Made by a program: the position numbers and the translations under genes. A stretch of 64,000 nucleotides of DNA from assembly GCA_963737075.1 (NCBI GenBank), contig CAVTRI010000001.1:2170001-2234000 (forward strand). Reading direction: 5' to 3'. Positions 7,541-15,358 of this stretch are shown in pieces. Position 1 is the stretch's first letter; every line of letters starts with the position of its first letter. Under the pieces are notes generated by a model. It was not told the origin of the DNA, searched no databases, and was given only the letters and a program-made list of their open reading frames with translations. Source of the DNA: CAVTRI01 sp963737075. GTDB taxonomy: Bacteria > Actinomycetota > Acidimicrobiia > Acidimicrobiales > Palsa-688.

Positions 7541-8983
7541 ATCAGCATCCTCGTCGTCGATGTCGGCACCAGCAGCGTGCGCTCCGGGATCGTGCGCCCG
7601 GACGGGTCGATTGAGCACGTGCATCGTGTTGCGACTCCGCCGTCAGCACCCGCACCGGGGCTGGTGGAGTTCGATCCGGCGGCGATCGCCCGTGCCGTGC
7701 TCGAAAGCGCCGAAGCCACGCTCGCCAGTGGCGGGCCGGTCGACGCCGTCGGCGTGACCGCGCAGCGGGCATCGGCCGTGGCCTGGGATGCCCGCACCGG
7801 CGCGCCGCTCGGGCCCGGACTCGGATGGCAGGACCTGCGAACCGCCGGAACGTGCCTCGAGCTCCAAGGCGAAGGGCTGCGCCTTTCTCCAAGCGAATCG
7901 GCGACGAAGATGGCCTGGATGCTCGACACCTACGCCGCCGAGCGCCCGGACTGGGCCCGGGTGGGCACCGTCGATACGTGGGTCACCTGGACGCTCAGCC
8001 GCGGCGACGCGCATGTCACGGATCCGAGCAACGCCGGCATGACCGGTCTCGTCAGCGGCGAAGCAAGCAGCTGGGACGCCGACGTCTCCGAACGGCTGCA
8101 CATCCCCCCAGCGGCGCTACCAGCGATCGTCGACTCTTCGGGCTCATTGGCGGCGGCCGCCGCGCTCACGGGCCGGCCACCAATCTCCGGGATCGCCGGC
8201 GACCAGCAAGCGTCGCTGATCGGTCAGGGCGCCACCCGGCCAGGGCTGGCGAAGGCCACGTTCGGGACGGGCGCCATGCTGGATGCCTGCACCGGCGACC
8301 AACGGCCGGCTTTCGCCACACGGGGCCCTAACGGCTGCTACCCCATTGTCGCCTGGCGGGTGGCCGGTGCTGTCACGTGGGGCGTCGAAGGTATCATGCT
8401 CGCCGCTGGCTCAGCTGTCGACTGGCTGATCGAGGACCTCGGTGTCGCTGCGAACCCCACTGAGGTCGAGGCCCTGGCCGCCTCGAGTCCCGACAGTGGC
8501 GGGGTGATCGTTGTCCCTACGCTGCTCGGCATGGGGACGCCGCAGTGGGATTTTGGTGCCCGTGGTGCCGTGCTCGGCTTCACCCGCGGTTCGGGGAAGG
8601 CGCACCTGGCGCGCGCCGTGCTCGAAGGGGTGGCTCACTCCGGCGCCGACCTGCTAAACGCCGCCGAACTCGACACCAGTGCCAGCATCGAGCGACTCCG
8701 TGTCGACGGCGGGATGAGCGCCAATACCGTATTCGTACAGGTTCTCGCCGACGCCTGCCGCCGGCCGGTCGAGGTCTCCCCGCAGCTCGAAGCCACCGCC
8801 CTGGGGGCCGGCTACCTGGCCGGGCTCGCGGTCGGGACGTGGTCGACGACGGACGAAATCAGCCAGTTATGGAGACCGAAGGCCGTGGTCGAGCCGGCCG
8901 GGCCTTCCGACCGGGACCGGTGGAGAGAAGCTGTCGAGCGAGCGCGGCGCTGGTACCCGGAGCTGACCGCCGTCCAGTTCTAA
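7541..8983 (+). CDS. FGGY-family carbohydrate kinase (glycerol/xylulose kinase-like)
   Basis: 480 aa if it starts at ATC 7541. It transfers phosphate from ATP to a sugar or polyol in the cytoplasm. The N-terminal phosphate loop is ILVVDVGTSSVRSGIV; the second domain has GIAGDQQASLIGQG and KATFGTGAMLDA (as in glycerol kinases), then RVDGGMSANTVFVQVLAD and EATALGAGYLAG. No ATG, GTG or TTG lies where homologous proteins begin. The first in-frame GTG (7577) would delete half of the phosphate loop. GGAGG at 7528-7532 sits 8 bases before ATC at 7541, which begins ISILVVDVGTSS where MSILVVDVGTSS would be expected. A rare ATC start or an ATG-to-ATC base change is therefore likely. Preferred substrate not predictable. 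Confidence 0.85.
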   Translation: MSILVVDVGTSSVRSGIVRPDGSIEHVHRVATPPSAPAPGLVEFDPAAIARAVLESAEATLASGGPVDAVGVTAQRASAVAWDARTGAPLGPGLGWQDLRTAGTCLELQGEGLRLSPSESATKMAWMLDTYAAERPDWARVGTVDTWVTWTLSRGDAHVTDPSNAGMTGLVSGEASSWDADVSERLHIPPAALPAIVDSSGSLAAAAALTGRPPISGIAGDQQASLIGQGATRPGLAKATFGTGAMLDACTGDQRPAFATRGPNGCYPIVAWRVAGAVTWGVEGIMLAAGSAVDWLIEDLGVAANPTEVEALAASSPDSGGVIVVPTLLGMGTPQWDFGARGAVLGFTRGSGKAHLARAVLEGVAHSGADLLNAAELDTSASIERLRVDGGMSANTVFVQVLADACRRPVEVSPQLEATALGAGYLAGLAVGTWSTTDEISQLWRPKAVVEPAGPSDRDRWREAVERARRWYPELTAVQF

Positions 8984-9883
8984 CTAGACCTTCAGCGCAG
9001 GCAGTTCCTGCTGCATGGTCAACAATGGGGTCAGCAGATCGCCCTCCCTCTCGATCCGCTTCAGCACGTCGTCGGGCCCGAACCGCAACGCGTCGGCGTT
9101 CCGCTTGCCGAGCGCGGACTCGACCTCATCCCACGCGAGTGGCGTCGAGACGCTCGGTACGGGAAGCGCCCGCATCGAATAGGCCGCGACCGTCGTCTTC
9201 GACTCTGTGTTCTGGCTCCAGTCGATGAGCACCTTTCCTTTGCGCATCGCCCGTTCCTGGGTCGTCACAACGAGGTCGGGGGTATCACGGCCGAGAAGCG
9301 TGGCCACGCCGAGAGCAAACGCCCGGGCATCCTCGAAGCTCACGTCGACGTTGAGCGGAACATAAAGCTGCAAACCCTTGCTCCCCGACGTCTTGATCCA
9401 CGACTGCAGCTCCATCCGCTCGAAGAGCGCCCGCAAGCGCATCGCCACCTCCGCGCAGGTGATGACGTCGGCCGGCGCTCCCGGATCGAGGTCGAACACG
9501 ACCGCGGTCGGAGTCGCCAGCGCCGGCGCCCGCCCGAGTGTCGGGTGCAGTTCGATGGCGGCCAGATTGGCCATCCAAACCACGGCGGCAGGTTCGTCGA
9601 CACGGCAATAGCTGACGTCACCCAGCTGGACTGTTTCCAGCCAATCAGGCTTGTGAGAGGGGCAATTTTTCTCGAAGAAAGACTTGCCGGCGACGCCATT
9701 CGGCCAGCGTCGCAATGTGATGGCGCGTCCGGTGAGGTGCGGAACCAGGGCGGGCGCCACCTTCGCGTAGTAGTCAATCATCTGACCCTTCGTGAAGCCG
9801 GTGTCCGGCCATAGCACCTTGTCCAGGTTGGAGAGGCGGAGTTTTCGCCCGGCCACGTCGACGTCGACCGGGCGGTCGCTCAT
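8984..9883 (-). CDS. ligD-pol: Stand-alone LigD polymerase domain (NHEJ primase-polymerase)
   Basis: 299 aa, the size of an isolated LigD polymerase domain with no ligase or phosphoesterase part. It fills gaps and adds nucleotides at broken DNA ends during Ku-dependent end joining. Features: NLDKVLWPDTGFTKGQMIDYY, then RRWPNGVAGKSFFEKNCP, the metal-binding pair D131 and D133 in VVFDLDPG, IKTSGSKGLQLYVPL, and KVLIDWSQNTESKT with the third Asp. ATG at 9883 is chosen because it opens the conserved domain; the frame extends further upstream without conserved residues. Ku lies 88 bases upstream on the same strand. No ATP-dependent ligase gene is in the window, so the ligase must be elsewhere. Confidence 0.93.
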   Translation of the reverse strand: MSDRPVDVDVAGRKLRLSNLDKVLWPDTGFTKGQMIDYYAKVAPALVPHLTGRAITLRRWPNGVAGKSFFEKNCPSHKPDWLETVQLGDVSYCRVDEPAAVVWMANLAAIELHPTLGRAPALATPTAVVFDLDPGAPADVITCAEVAMRLRALFERMELQSWIKTSGSKGLQLYVPLNVDVSFEDARAFALGVATLLGRDTPDLVVTTQERAMRKGKVLIDWSQNTESKTTVAAYSMRALPVPSVSTPLAWDEVESALGKRNADALRFGPDDVLKRIEREGDLLTPLLTMQQELPALKV

Positions 9884-9971
9884 CGGTGCACCATCCGAGG
9901 GACGGTGAACCAACCTGTGCTGCTCGGTCCGCTCCCTCTCCTGCCTCCCGGCCCGGCAACCAGCCGGTCGC

Positions 9972-10772
9972 TCACGCGGTCGCCTTGCTCTTGTTGCCTT
10001 TGGCGGCGGCCAGACTGGCTTCAAGGGCCGCCATGAGGTCCACGACAGGCGCCGAGGCGGCCGGCTCCGGCGGCGCCGCTATCGTCTGGCCGTCGGCCTT
10101 GGCGTCGATGAGGGCCAGGACTTTCTCCCGGTAGTCGTCGTGGTACTTCTCGGGGTCGAACGATGCAGACAGCGATTCCACGAGCGCAGCCGCCATGTCC
10201 AACTCGCGCTCGCTGGGAGCGGTCGCGTCGGTGGTCGGGAGCTCCAGTTCCTCGATACCGACGACTTCGTCGGCGAACAGCATCGTGGCCAGCACCAGCA
10301 CCCCGTCCCGGGCCCGCAGCGTGACCAGGTACTGCTTGGTGCGCAGCACGAACCGGCCGAGTGCCACCTTGCCGGTGCGAGCCATGGTCTCGACCAGCAG
10401 CGCGTACGGCTTCTCGGCCCGGGCGTCAGGGACCAGGTAGTAGCTCCGCTCGAAAAAGACGGGGTCGATGTCGGCGAGGTCGACAAACTCCTCGATATCG
10501 ATGCTGCGGGTCGCCTCCGGATCTATCGCCGCCAGCTCTTCGGGCTCGACGACGACGTACCGACCCCCGCCGAGGTCGTATCCCTTCACGATGTGGTTGT
10601 AGTCCACTTCCTCGCCGTCCATCGAGCAGACCCGCCGTTGCGAAATCCGCCCGCCGTCGGCGTCGTGGAGTTGATGGAAGCGAACGTCCTTTGGCGAGGT
10701 GGCGGTGACCAGCTTGACGGGAACGTTGACCAACCCGAAACTGACCGAACCGCTCCAGATGGCTCGGGGCAT
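9972..10772 (-). CDS. ku: Ku protein, DNA double-strand break end binding
   Basis: 266 aa bacterial Ku homodimer subunit. It encircles DNA ends and recruits LigD activities. N-terminal PRAIWSGSVSFGLVNVPVKL is diagnostic, followed by VRFHQLHDADGGRISQRRVC, the DIEEFVDLADIDPVFFERSYYL bridge region and the LVESLSASFDPEKYHDDYRE C-terminal core. The tail is Ala/Lys rich (ASLAAAKGNKSKATA), as in many actinobacterial Ku proteins. ATG at 10772 is chosen; an ATG at 10781 adds three residues. It is transcribed toward the polymerase-domain gene and divergently from nurA, giving an NHEJ and resection-type gene pair back to back. Confidence 0.96.
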   Translation of the reverse strand: MPRAIWSGSVSFGLVNVPVKLVTATSPKDVRFHQLHDADGGRISQRRVCSMDGEEVDYNHIVKGYDLGGGRYVVVEPEELAAIDPEATRSIDIEEFVDLADIDPVFFERSYYLVPDARAEKPYALLVETMARTGKVALGRFVLRTKQYLVTLRARDGVLVLATMLFADEVVGIEELELPTTDATAPSERELDMAAALVESLSASFDPEKYHDDYREKVLALIDAKADGQTIAAPPEPAASAPVVDLMAALEASLAAAKGNKSKATA

Positions 10773-10837
10773 GCGTCCCATTCTTCCCGATGTTGGTGGC
10801 CTACCGCCCGGTCACTCGGGTGTGCGACCGTGGTGGC

Positions 10838-11812
10838 GTGCCGTCGCCGTCCGTCGCTATCGCCGCCACCCGTCTGGCCCAACTGCTGGCGGGCGGCGAG
10901 TCGGGACTGAGCGACCCCACCCACGGTGACCTGCTGTTCGAGGCGAATCTCGAGCTTCGCCCGCTACGACGCGGACCCGCCCCGCCCGACGTGTGGGCGG
11001 TCGATGGGGGCCAGACGCTGGTGGCCGACGCCCGCAGCGTCGCCCTGTACGTGACCCGCGCCGCCCGCGTTCGCTGGCGCCAGGGCCGCTGCGAGACCGA
11101 GGAGGAAGGCTCGCTGCGAGCCCACCTGCTCGGCTCCGGCCAGGAGCGAGCCGCGCTGGCGGCGCTCGGCGCTCCGGTTGCGCCCGATGCCGCCGTCGAC
11201 GTCAACCTGTTGCGGGACTGGGGCGAGTGGGAGGTGGTGGCGGCGTGCGTCGAGGAGGCGCAGGCCGGCGGGATGGTCCTCGTCGACGGGGATCTGCAGC
11301 CCGACTGGCGCATCCGGTCCGGTTGGTTCGCGTCCCTGCTGGCCCGAGCGGCCGAGCGCAAGGTGCTGCTCGCCGGCGTCACCAAGCACTCGTCGCTGGC
11401 CCAGGGGGGGGCGCCGCTGCTCGGGATCCTCGAGCGCCAGGCGGCCGAGTCGCTGGGTGCCCGGGCGACGTGGTGGGTGCGGGTGGCCCGCACACGGCCC
11501 GATGTGGCTCCCGGCCTCCAAGTGGTCGTGGTGCGCCTGGATCCCGACGCTCCGTACGCGTTCCGGGTAGACCTGCCGGCGGACACCGACCCCGGCGACG
11601 GGCTCGGGGCGTTGTCGGCGCTGAGCGACGACGCCGGGTTTCCGGGCTACCCGTACCCGCTGTCGGTGGCCGACCGCTTGGCCGCGTGCCCCCGATGGCT
11701 CCGCGACGACGTGTGGGACGAGGTGGAGGTGCTGCTCGACCGGGCCGGTGTGCCCGCCGACGTGCGTGACCGGGCGTTCGCCGACCGCCACCGGATGATG
11801 GAACGCAGCTGA
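10838..11812 (+). CDS. nurA: NurA-domain nuclease
   Basis: 324 aa from the GTG at 10838 (an upstream ATG at 10790 is possible). NurA is an RNase H-fold 5'-3' nuclease working with HerA. Visible signature: VWAVDGGQTLVADA, the first metal Asp at the start of the fold, followed by GGMVLVDGDLQPDWRI, the second acidic strand, and LLAGVTKHSSLAQGG. The C-terminal part ends DRAFADRHRMMERS. It is followed by herA on the same strand 137 bases later, which supports the assignment. Divergent from ku. In archaea HerA-NurA acts in end resection with Mre11-Rad50; SbcCD homologues lie 16 kb away in this window. Some bacterial HerA-NurA pairs act against phages, so a defence role is an alternative. Confidence 0.85.
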   Translation: MPSPSVAIAATRLAQLLAGGESGLSDPTHGDLLFEANLELRPLRRGPAPPDVWAVDGGQTLVADARSVALYVTRAARVRWRQGRCETEEEGSLRAHLLGSGQERAALAALGAPVAPDAAVDVNLLRDWGEWEVVAACVEEAQAGGMVLVDGDLQPDWRIRSGWFASLLARAAERKVLLAGVTKHSSLAQGGAPLLGILERQAAESLGARATWWVRVARTRPDVAPGLQVVVVRLDPDAPYAFRVDLPADTDPGDGLGALSALSDDAGFPGYPYPLSVADRLAACPRWLRDDVWDEVEVLLDRAGVPADVRDRAFADRHRMMERS

Positions 11813-11855
11813 CGGTCCCTCCCTCCTGTCATGCTGTTTCCTGCCCAAGCAGAAG

Positions 11856-11931
11856 AGGTTGGCCTGCTTGTCGGTGTTCAAGGAGGCAATGGGTGAGAGG
11901 CGACACTGCCAAGCGACAAGCAGGCCAACCT
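11856..11931 (+). promoter_or_regulatory. Perfect 18-bp inverted repeat before herA
   Basis: The arms AGGTTGGCCTGCTTGTCG (11856-11873) and its exact reverse complement (11914-11931) enclose 40 bases. Just outside, CCCAA and TTGGG can extend the stem after a small bulge. The right arm ends two bases before the purine-rich ribosome site of herA (about 11934-11943). The structure could form in RNA and control herA translation or end the nurA transcript, or it could be a remnant of a small mobile repeat. No T-run follows, so it is not a classic terminator. Confidence 0.6.
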
Positions 11932-11949
11932 TTGGGGAGGGGGCACGTT

Positions 11950-13548
11950 GTGACATCAGGCGAGCTGGCGACGATCCGGGGGCGGCTCTTCGGCCGCAAC
12001 GTGTTGGAGGCGGTGTTCCGGGCCGCCCCCGACGAGGACCTGTTCCTGGGAGAGCTGCTGGTCGGGATCGACGACGCCACCGAGCGGCGGTATCTGTTCC
12101 GGGTCGTGGACGTGACCTACGGATCCGAGCACCGGGAGCCCGGCTGGGCGGAGCGCGTGGCGGGGACGATGCTCGCGGACGACGCCCGGGAGGAGAGCGG
12201 TCTCCATCCTCTGCACGAGCAGGCCCGCCGGACCTACCGGGTGGCCACATGCCGCTGCCTCGGCTACCTGGCCCCGCCCGATGCCGCCGGGTCGCTGCGG
12301 AGGACGTTCCGCAAGCCCAAGAGCCTGCCGACGCAATTCTCGGCGGTCGTGGCGCCCCAGGCGGAGGACTTCGCGTTCCTCGCCGAGCGCATGGGTGACC
12401 TGCCTGTCGGCTGGCTGCGCTCCGGGGAGACCGTCGTGGACTTCCCGGTAGGCATCCCCGGTGCCAGCCTCGCCACCCACGTGGGGATTTTCGCCACCAC
12501 TGGTATGGGCAAGTCCAACCTGCTCCAGGTGATTGCCTCCGGCATCCTGCGGGCCAACGGACGGTATGGGCTGCTCCTGGTCGACCCGCACGGCGAGCAC
12601 CGCAAGGCGCTCGCCCGCCACCCGTGGGCGACCGTGGGCTTGCGCGTGTACGCCAACCGTGGCCTCCCCGGCACCACGTCGCTGCGGGTCAGCCTGGGCG
12701 AGCTGACCGTCGACGACCTGCGCACGGCGTACGAATGGTCGCGGCCGCAGGAGGAGGCCCTGTACGAGTTGGAGCGCCACTATGGCACCGACGGACTGGG
12801 GTGGCTGGCGGAGTTCGCGCATGTTGACGACCTGCCGGGGTTCCGCGACGTCGAGCTGTCCAGCCGGGTGGCGCTGAGCACCCTGCAGGTGGTGCACCGC
12901 CGGGCGCGGCGGATCGTCGATCTCCGGTGCGTCGCCACTGACCCCGCGGTGTCCGTAGGCCGGCGCATCGTCGACGACCTCCTCGCCGGCCGGGTTGTCC
13001 TCGTGGACGTGAGCGGGCTGGGTTCGACGGAGGAGGTGCTCGTGGCGTCGTTCCTGGCCCGGCGAGTGCTGGAGCAATGGCAAGGCGCCTACCTCGACGA
13101 CCCGGATCGTCACGAGCGGATGCCGGTCGTGGCCATCGCCCTCGAGGAGGCGCAGCGAGTGCTGAGCGCCAGCAAGGACCGCGAGTCCAACGTGTTCCCC
13201 CGTGTCGCCCGCGAGGGGCGCAAGTTCGGGGTGGGTTTGTGCGCGGTGACCCAGCAGCCAAAGCTGCTCGACGACGAGCTGCTCAGCCAGTTCAACACGT
13301 TCTTCATCCTGGGGCTGGCCGACGAGAAGGACCGGTCGATCCTGCGGTCCGCCTCCAAGCAGGACATCAGCGCTCAGAACGCCGAGATCCAGACGCTGAT
13401 GCCGGGCGAATGCCTGATCGTCAACTTGGCCGCCCCTTTCGCCGTTCCCGCGCAGGTGCACCTCTACGCCGACCTCGCACGCGCAGCCGATCCGCCCCCA
13501 GCGGCGCGGCCGGTGGCGGCGGCCAACGTGTCGGCCCTGGTGGACTGA
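11950..13548 (+). CDS. herA: HerA-like hexameric DNA-pumping ATPase
   Basis: 532 aa. An N-terminal HAS-barrel-like region (IRGRLFGRNVLEAVFR...) precedes the FtsK/HerA ATPase core: Walker A in FATTGMGKSNLLQ, LLVDPHGEHRKAL, Walker B in VVAIALEEAQRVLS, GRKFGVGLCAVTQQPKLLD as the sensor/arginine region, and NTFFILGLADEKDRSIL. HerA translocates duplex DNA and feeds it to NurA. GTG at 11950 is chosen for its GGGGAGGGGG site and because it opens the barrel; the frame runs upstream through the inverted repeat. Forms an operon-like pair with nurA. It ends before a repeat array and converges with an SDR. Confidence 0.9.
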   Translation: MTSGELATIRGRLFGRNVLEAVFRAAPDEDLFLGELLVGIDDATERRYLFRVVDVTYGSEHREPGWAERVAGTMLADDAREESGLHPLHEQARRTYRVATCRCLGYLAPPDAAGSLRRTFRKPKSLPTQFSAVVAPQAEDFAFLAERMGDLPVGWLRSGETVVDFPVGIPGASLATHVGIFATTGMGKSNLLQVIASGILRANGRYGLLLVDPHGEHRKALARHPWATVGLRVYANRGLPGTTSLRVSLGELTVDDLRTAYEWSRPQEEALYELERHYGTDGLGWLAEFAHVDDLPGFRDVELSSRVALSTLQVVHRRARRIVDLRCVATDPAVSVGRRIVDDLLAGRVVLVDVSGLGSTEEVLVASFLARRVLEQWQGAYLDDPDRHERMPVVAIALEEAQRVLSASKDRESNVFPRVAREGRKFGVGLCAVTQQPKLLDDELLSQFNTFFILGLADEKDRSILRSASKQDISAQNAEIQTLMPGECLIVNLAAPFAVPAQVHLYADLARAADPPPAARPVAAANVSALVD

Positions 13549-13590
13549 GGCTACCTTCATCAGGTGCGGGCGGTGCTTGCGGGGCCGTCC

Positions 13591-13626
13591 CGCTTTCTGC
13601 CCCGCTTTCTGCACCGCTTTCTGCAC
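13591..13626. repeat. Three 12-bp tandem repeats (CGCTTTCTGCAC)
   Basis: CGCTTTCTGCCC followed by two copies of CGCTTTCTGCAC, beginning at 13591, 13603 and 13615. They lie between the herA stop and the 31-bp array. The function is unknown; possibly replication-slippage DNA. Confidence 0.8.
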
Positions 13627-13636
13627 CGCGGGCGGC

Positions 13637-13871
13637 GAACTTCTGCGATCTGTTCGCGTTTTGCGGTGAACGTCTACGAGTTGTTCGCGTTTTGCGGCGA
13701 ACTTTTACGGGTTGTTTGCGTTTGCGGTGAACTTGTACGAGTTGTTTGCGTTTTGCGGCGAACTTCTACGAGTTATTTGCGTTTTGCGGCGAACTTCTAC
13801 GAGAAGTCGCGCGTATATGCGCTATTTGTCGTAGAGGTTCGGGCCCTGCGGCAAACAACTCGTAGAAGTTC
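13637..13871. repeat. 31-bp tandem repeat array with one inverted copy
   Basis: Five near-identical units begin GAAC at 13637, 13668, 13699, 13729 and 13760, with a partial sixth at 13791. The period is 31 bases except for one 30-base unit. The consensus is GAACTTCTACGAGTTGTTTG followed by CGTTTTGCGGC. An inverted copy lies at 13848-13871 and a shorter inverted piece at about 13828-13839, so the last direct units can fold into long hairpins. The array is markedly richer in A/T than its flanks, the period is not a multiple of three, and there are no spacers. It sits between the convergent ends of herA and an SDR, where it may terminate both transcripts or be a protein-binding or satellite-like repeat. 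Confidence 0.85.
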
Positions 13872-13892
13872 AGCAGGCGTCAGGACAAGTTC

Positions 13893-14606
13893 TCACCGCG
13901 TCGCCGCGGAAAGCCCCCCATCCACGTACAGAACCTGCCCCGAGATGTACGACGCCTCCTCGGACACCAGAAAGCCCACCGCGTTGGCGACGTCCTCCGG
14001 GGTGCCCACTCGCCGCAGCGGGACCATCGCCGCCCGCTGGGCCATGCGCTGCCCTTCGTACGCCGGCGCGGAACCTTCGGTGAGCATCGAACCCGGCCCC
14101 ACGGCGTTGACCCGCACCCCGGAGGGCCCCAACTCCAGTGCTAATTGCCGGGTCAGGACCTCTATCGCACCCTTGGTGACCGGATACACCTCCACTGCTG
14201 TGGCCGCCGTCGCCGCCGCGACCGACGACAGGCTGACGATTGAGCCGCCCCCTGCCGCCGCCATCGCCGGCGCAAACGCCCGGACACAGTTGAGCGTGCC
14301 CATCAGGTTCACGGCGATGACCCTGTCGACATCACCGTCGCGGGCGGCGATCAGCGACCCGTAGCTCCACACCCCGGCGTTGTTGACCAGAATGCCGGCC
14401 GGACCGACCTTCTCCGCGAGGTCACGCACCTGCGACCGGTCGGCGACATCGCACGCGTGCGCCGTACCGCCGAGGGCGGCAGCGGTCGCCGAGGCGGCTG
14501 CCCCGTCGATGTCGACCGCACACACCTCATGGCCGTCGCGCGCCAATCGAGCGGCGATCGCGCGTCCCAGGCCGCGCCCGGCGCCGGTGACGACCGCCAG
14601 CGTCAC
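13893..14606 (-). CDS. Short-chain dehydrogenase/reductase linked to ABC transporter
   Basis: 237 aa. VTGAGRGLGRA (Rossmann), ILVNNAGVWSYG, IVSLSSVAAATA with the catalytic Ser, YPVTKG with catalytic Tyr/Lys, ending SYISGQVLYVDGG. The GTG start at 14606 overlaps the stop of the livF-like gene (GTGA), so it is the last gene of the transporter operon and probably acts on the imported compound or its product (inference). The open frame continues far upstream across the ABC gene, but that part is not this protein. Confidence 0.92.
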   Translation of the reverse strand: MTLAVVTGAGRGLGRAIAARLARDGHEVCAVDIDGAAASATAAALGGTAHACDVADRSQVRDLAEKVGPAGILVNNAGVWSYGSLIAARDGDVDRVIAVNLMGTLNCVRAFAPAMAAAGGGSIVSLSSVAAATAATAVEVYPVTKGAIEVLTRQLALELGPSGVRVNAVGPGSMLTEGSAPAYEGQRMAQRAAMVPLRRVGTPEDVANAVGFLVSEEASYISGQVLYVDGGLSAATR

Positions 14607-15358
14607 TTGGCAGCCTCCTTCCGTCCCAAGTACACGTCGCGTACAACGTCCGCGTCGTCGAACTGGTTCACCGGTCCCGCCGCCGCCACCCGCCCGGATT
14701 CGATCACCACCACGTCGTCCGCGACGGCCAGAGCCTGGTCCACGACCTGCTCGACCAGCACGACCGCCAGGCCTTCGGCCTTCAGCGCGCCGATCATGGC
14801 GAACACTTCTCGGCTGATCGCCGGTGCCAGCCCCGCGGAAGGTTCGTCGAGCAGCACGACACTCGGCCCTGCCATGAGGGCCTGGGCGATGGCCAACATC
14901 TGCTGCTGGCCGCCTGATAGGCCTCCGGCCGCCGCATGCCGTCGTTCGGCGAGCATCGGAAACCGCCCGTATGCCCGGTCCAGAGCCGCCCGCATGGGGG
15001 CGCCGAGCCCAAAGAGCGGGCGCCTGAGCGTGTAGCCACCAAGAAGAAGGTTCTCCTCGACAGTGCGTTGCCGGAAGATCCGCTTCCCCTCCTGGACAAA
15101 CGCCAGGCCCGCCCGCACCCTCGCGTCGGGCGAAGCCCGGCTGATCGTCCGCCCGTCGAGTCGGACCGTGCCCGACTCGACGGCCGGGAGGAACCCGGCG
15201 ATGGCCTTCAACAGCGAGGTTTTCCCGGCGCCGTTTCGCCCGAGCACGGTGGTGACCCGCCCAGCTTCCGCGGCCACGGACACGCCCCACAGCACCCGCA
15301 GGTCGCCATAGCCGCCGACGATCTCGGACGCCTCCAGGCGGGGGCCGTGGGAGCTCAC
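14603..15358 (-). CDS. livF: ABC transporter ATP-binding protein, LivF type
   Basis: 251 aa. Second ATPase of a branched-chain-amino-acid-type (HAAT) importer, on the cytoplasmic face. Walker A LGRNGAGKTSLL, Q-loop in GLAFVQEGKRIF, signature GGLSGGQQQMLAIAQAL, Walker B SVVLLDEPSAGLAP and the switch His replaced by VEQVVDQAL, as is usual in LivF. ATG at 15358 overlaps the TGA of the upstream livM-livG fusion. The substrate is probably a carboxylate, amide or aromatic compound rather than necessarily an amino acid, given the catabolic neighbours (inference). Confidence 0.94.
   Translation of the reverse strand: MSSHGPRLEASEIVGGYGDLRVLWGVSVAAEAGRVTTVLGRNGAGKTSLLKAIAGFLPAVESGTVRLDGRTISRASPDARVRAGLAFVQEGKRIFRQRTVEENLLLGGYTLRRPLFGLGAPMRAALDRAYGRFPMLAERRHAAAGGLSGGQQQMLAIAQALMAGPSVVLLDEPSAGLAPAISREVFAMIGALKAEGLAVVLVEQVVDQALAVADDVVVIESGRVAAAGPVNQFDDADVVRDVYLGRKEAAK

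Noticed and set aside
11859..12398. 179-aa plus-strand frame overlapping the start of herA
   Set aside because: It is an out-of-frame, Arg/Gly-rich shadow. The HerA frame holds the conserved motifs.
13637..13871. CRISPR array
   Set aside because: Repeats abut each other with no unique spacers, and no cas gene is nearby.
13893..15290. 465-aa protein joining the SDR to upstream sequence
   Set aside because: The upstream half is out of frame with the LivF gene it overlaps. The GTGA junction at 14603-14606 gives the real SDR start.
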